A DNA stretch of 64,000 nt, taken from positions 35,400,501 through 35,464,500 of the forward strand of contig OX327684.1 in the NCBI GenBank assembly GCA_946807835.1. The letters run 5' to 3'. The notes beneath the pieces are model-generated. The model had not been told where the DNA came from. It searched no databases and was given only the letters and a program-made list of their open reading frames with translations. The stretch comes from Ailanthus altissimus. Taxonomy: Eukaryota; Streptophyta; Magnoliopsida; Sapindales; Simaroubaceae. Shown here one piece after another: positions 60,760-64,000 of the stretch. Each line of letters opens with the position of its first letter. Position 1 is the stretch's first letter. Made by a program: the position numbers and the translations under genes.

Positions 60760-63560
60760 GCTGTTTGTTCGCCTATATATACTTAAAATTCATTCGATTT
60801 TTATTCAATGTGAAATGTGATATTGTCATCACCTAGTCACAGTTTGATTCAATCACAAAGGCCACTCTGTTTCGTATTGTCCATCCCCCTAAAGTTATAA
60901 AGGACTCATTATCCATGTGACAATCTCTATTAGAACTCAAGACACGATATTTTTATAATTTACTTAGCTCCTAATGCTTATCTATACTATTATTGAAAAA
61001 ACTACATCTCGCGTAATAATCTCTATTAAGACGATTTTAAAGATTCACATGTAAATAAAATTTTAAATATATTATTATATCACTTGTCATTGGCCGGTGT
61101 GCTTCATTTGATCCAAAATATTAGCCTTAATGCTGTTTATTTACTTTGTATATATCTATTATTTATCTAATTTTTATTCCATGTGAGACATGATACAATT
61201 CAACCTAATATTACAATATTATATAAACAATTAAAAACCCTAATAGATAATTCATATTTTTCGATATCAAAGCATATGTAATAATCATATAGTTAAAATT
61301 ATGATAATAACTAGACCTAATAATACCCACCCCTACTTAAAATTATGAATCAAATTTATGCCTAATCATCTCGATTCGCCAAATCATTTTAAATACGCAT
61401 TTATGTAAGATATTCATTTAAGATTCAATAACCTTAGTTCATTTAAAATTGTGTTAAAGAAATAATTTATTTTTATTTTAATAATAAACGAATCGAATTT
61501 TGGATCTAATCTTGTTGAGTTGTGCAAATAAAATTGTGTGTATTCATGTTAAATTATGAATAAGTAAACTGAATCAAATAATTCGTTTATAAAAATGTGC
61601 GTCAACATCATTTAATTAATACAATTTGATTTTGTAATTAAAATAATTAAATTTTTTTTAAATGATGATATTATATCATCAATAAAAAATAATATTATAT
61701 TAAAAAACCATTGACATTAAAATTAAAAAATTATCAAGACTCGATATTATATTGGCATTGACATACGCGCAAATCTATATTCTTATAAAAAATAAAAACA
61801 AACTATACCCCATATCAAAAAATTATCCATAAGACCAGAAATCACAAACTCAATCAAAGAAGGGAACTTCTACCCTCGTAACAGATTGGCAACTAAAAAT
61901 TCACCGCCATACAAAAGCTAACCCTCTACTAATATTTGTATAGTAACTCAACCAACCACTATTATAATTTAGGTAAAACAACAACAAAAAAAAAAAACTG
62001 CAATTAAGGACTTGCTGGGCTGCGGGACTGATGTGATTTGCTTACTCGGAGAAGGTGGTGATGGAGAAGCACAAGTGCCACTGGGGGGCTATTAGTCTAC
62101 CAAATTAGGAGCACACGGGGTGGTGGTGAAGTTGCTTGCTCGGTAGTGACTAGTAGAGATAGCAGTCTGTAAATTTTGAAGGAGATCATTGGGAATGGAT
62201 ATCAAAACTTGTCATAGAATTAAATATAGATGAATTTTTTTTTAAATAAAATAAATTTAATAATAGAAATGAAAAACCAAAAAGAAAATGAAACCAAAAC
62301 CCCACTAAAGAGAGTGAACTGATGAAATATGACTGAAACTCAAGTTTTTTAATGTGTTTGAAGGATGACAGTAATGGTTAAGTTTTCTTTTAGAAATAAA
62401 TGGGAAAACATTTTGGGGGAGAGAGGCAACTAGGTTTTTTTTTTTTTTACGAAACCTTCGTATTAGTGCTTAAATTAAACCTTCTTTGTAAACACTAACC
62501 TTTGCAAAAAAGTATAAGAAGTTTATTGATTATTATATTATTTTTTTATGGATTTTTACAAATAAAAAAGAGTTGGACATCTTAAAATATGTTAATATTT
62601 AAAAAAAAAAAATCGGTAAATATAATATTATTGAACGAAATCATATAAGTTGCATTTTAGGGCTTCTAATATAAAATTATATTAATTACTAAGATGCTAC
62701 ATATATATCTCAAATGAGGAATGCTCAAATTTATTATTTTTTAAAAAAAAATACATAAAACTCTATTAGAGATTATCCTATAATTGGGATCCTCTATTCC
62801 TATTTAAGGATAGAGAATTTTACCCTCATTCAAACAACTATTTAAAAGAGACAAATTATCATCTAAGTTGAGATTATTGAGTATTATATATGCATGTGTT
62901 GTATTATAGGTGAATGTGTATATTTTAAATAATTTAAATATCGCATGTTCTACATATAATACAATAAAAATATAATATTATATTATCTCATTATATTAAT
63001 AAAATTAAAAAATTCATCCTTAAATTATGTTTGTGAATAAATTTAGTTGCACATGAGGTGAATTTTTTCATACTAAATTGATAACTTTTCGTTCAAAATA
63101 TTTAAAGTAACTCATACTTTTGTTTTTGTTAACAGCTAACTAAAAGCAAACGCTATTCAAAATTCATTTTTAAAATCAGCTCTCAAAAGTATTCACTTAC
63201 TCGGCCATGTATATATACTCAAATAAGCTGCTCAATAAAACCAATCAAATGTAAGTGATTGACAAATGTTATAAAATGACAAGGCAAATGACAAAATTAG
63301 TGGCATTCATCGGCAATTGGATGTTCAAATAGGTGGCAATGCCTTTCTAAATGCTTTGCAATATTGACACGTAAACTAACAATTTCAATTTGAATTGATT
63401 CTTTGTTTAAACTTTTTTTTGGCTAGTAATATTTTAACAATTAGCTTGCTTTTACATTTAGCCAATTATAATTCAACATTTGTGCAATTAATGGAATCAA
63501 ATGAATTATATTCGTTTGATTATTACAAATAGTTGAATGTAATCTATAAATTAATAATTA
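60760..63560. other. AT-rich intergenic region, no gene recognised
   Basis: No domain-bearing frame on either strand. A less AT-rich island at about 62020-62200 (GGTGGTGATGGAG, GGGGTGGTGGTG) may be the relic of a coding region but translates with stops in every frame. Confidence 0.5.
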
Positions 63561-63584
63561 TTTTATATTTTTATTTGTTAATGT

Positions 63585-63940
63585 TCAATTCAATATCTTT
63601 TTAAATTATTGACATGATTTAAAGTATATATTAAATAGATAAAAATATCAAGTCATACTTGGTATAATTTTAAATTTAACACTTAAATCTTAACTACTTT
63701 TCAAAAGGCTCTGAAATAAATAAATTATCAAATAAAATATATTATAAAATAATTATTATTTTATGACTTTATCCACCAACGCCTAATTTAGTATTCATAT
63801 AAATTATTGACACAATTTGAGACATGTACTAGGTAAATAAAAGTGTCAAGTCTCACTTGACACAATCTTATGTTTAATTCTTAAATATTAACTACTTCCC
63901 GATAAACTTTGAAATAAATTCATATTTTATAAAAACTTTT
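63585..63940. repeat. About 205-bp diverged tandem duplication
   Basis: AAATTATTGACAYRATTTRA, then TCAAGTCWYACTTG, TTTAAYWCTTAAATMTTAACTACTT and CTYTGAAATAAAT occur in order near 63603 and again near 63806. Non-coding; copies differ at many bases. Confidence 0.7.
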
Positions 63941-64000
63941 TAGATCAAACAATTTGATCCGGTACGCTACCTACGTGCTCAACGAGTACACTTCATATAA

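Overview
The window is nuclear DNA from a eudicot plant. It is AT-rich and carries GT-AG introns, LOB-domain, AHL, MAP65 and cornichon genes, Ty1/copia and Ty3/gypsy retrotransposons, a LINE, tRNA-type SINEs and MITEs. The species cannot be fixed from the sequence alone. No prokaryotic features, CRISPR arrays, rRNA genes or convincing tRNA genes were seen.

Layout. 1-4.1 kb: the 5' half of a minus-strand Ty1/copia element with an open gag-pol frame, primer-binding site and 5' LTR. 7.86-10.93 kb: a two-exon LBD transcription factor gene (+). 11.5-26.2 kb: a decayed minus-strand Ty3/gypsy element with LTRs of about 2.5 kb, whose pol is cut by three nested 2.7-kb solo LTRs of a second gypsy family. 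Two of these have clear 5-bp target duplications and one does not. 29.1-31.05 kb: a large intronless gene (-) for a conserved plant protein, possibly of the calcium-responsive-transcription-factor-like (CaRF) type. 31.6-36.7 kb: a 393-bp hAT-type MITE with a perfect 8-bp target duplication, a LINE remnant and other transposon debris. 37.3-39.1 kb: diverged non-coding tandem repeats. 40.5-45.1 kb: a MAP65 microtubule-bundling gene (+) with good splice sites but two frame-breaking lesions, behind a promoter dense in AACGG (MSA-type) cores. 48.2-52.1 kb: a five-exon AHL gene (+). 53.5-54.0 kb: a single-exon membrane-anchored DUF4408/DUF761-type gene (+). 58.07-59.84 kb: a four-exon cornichon ER cargo receptor gene (-). 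60-64 kb: AT-rich DNA with SINE, MITE and short tandem repeat traces.

The genes are independent nuclear loci, not an operon: two transcription factors, one likely nuclear protein, one cytoskeletal (pseudo)gene, one membrane/acidic-tail protein and one secretory-pathway receptor. Exon coordinates were placed by hand from splice signals and frame continuity; all spliced models here keep phase except at the two MAP65 lesions. I found no convincing new molecular system. The best leads are the broken MAP65 gene with an apparently preserved G2/M promoter, the solo-LTR nest with its deletion junctions, and an LTR small ORF that keeps its frame in three diverged copies.
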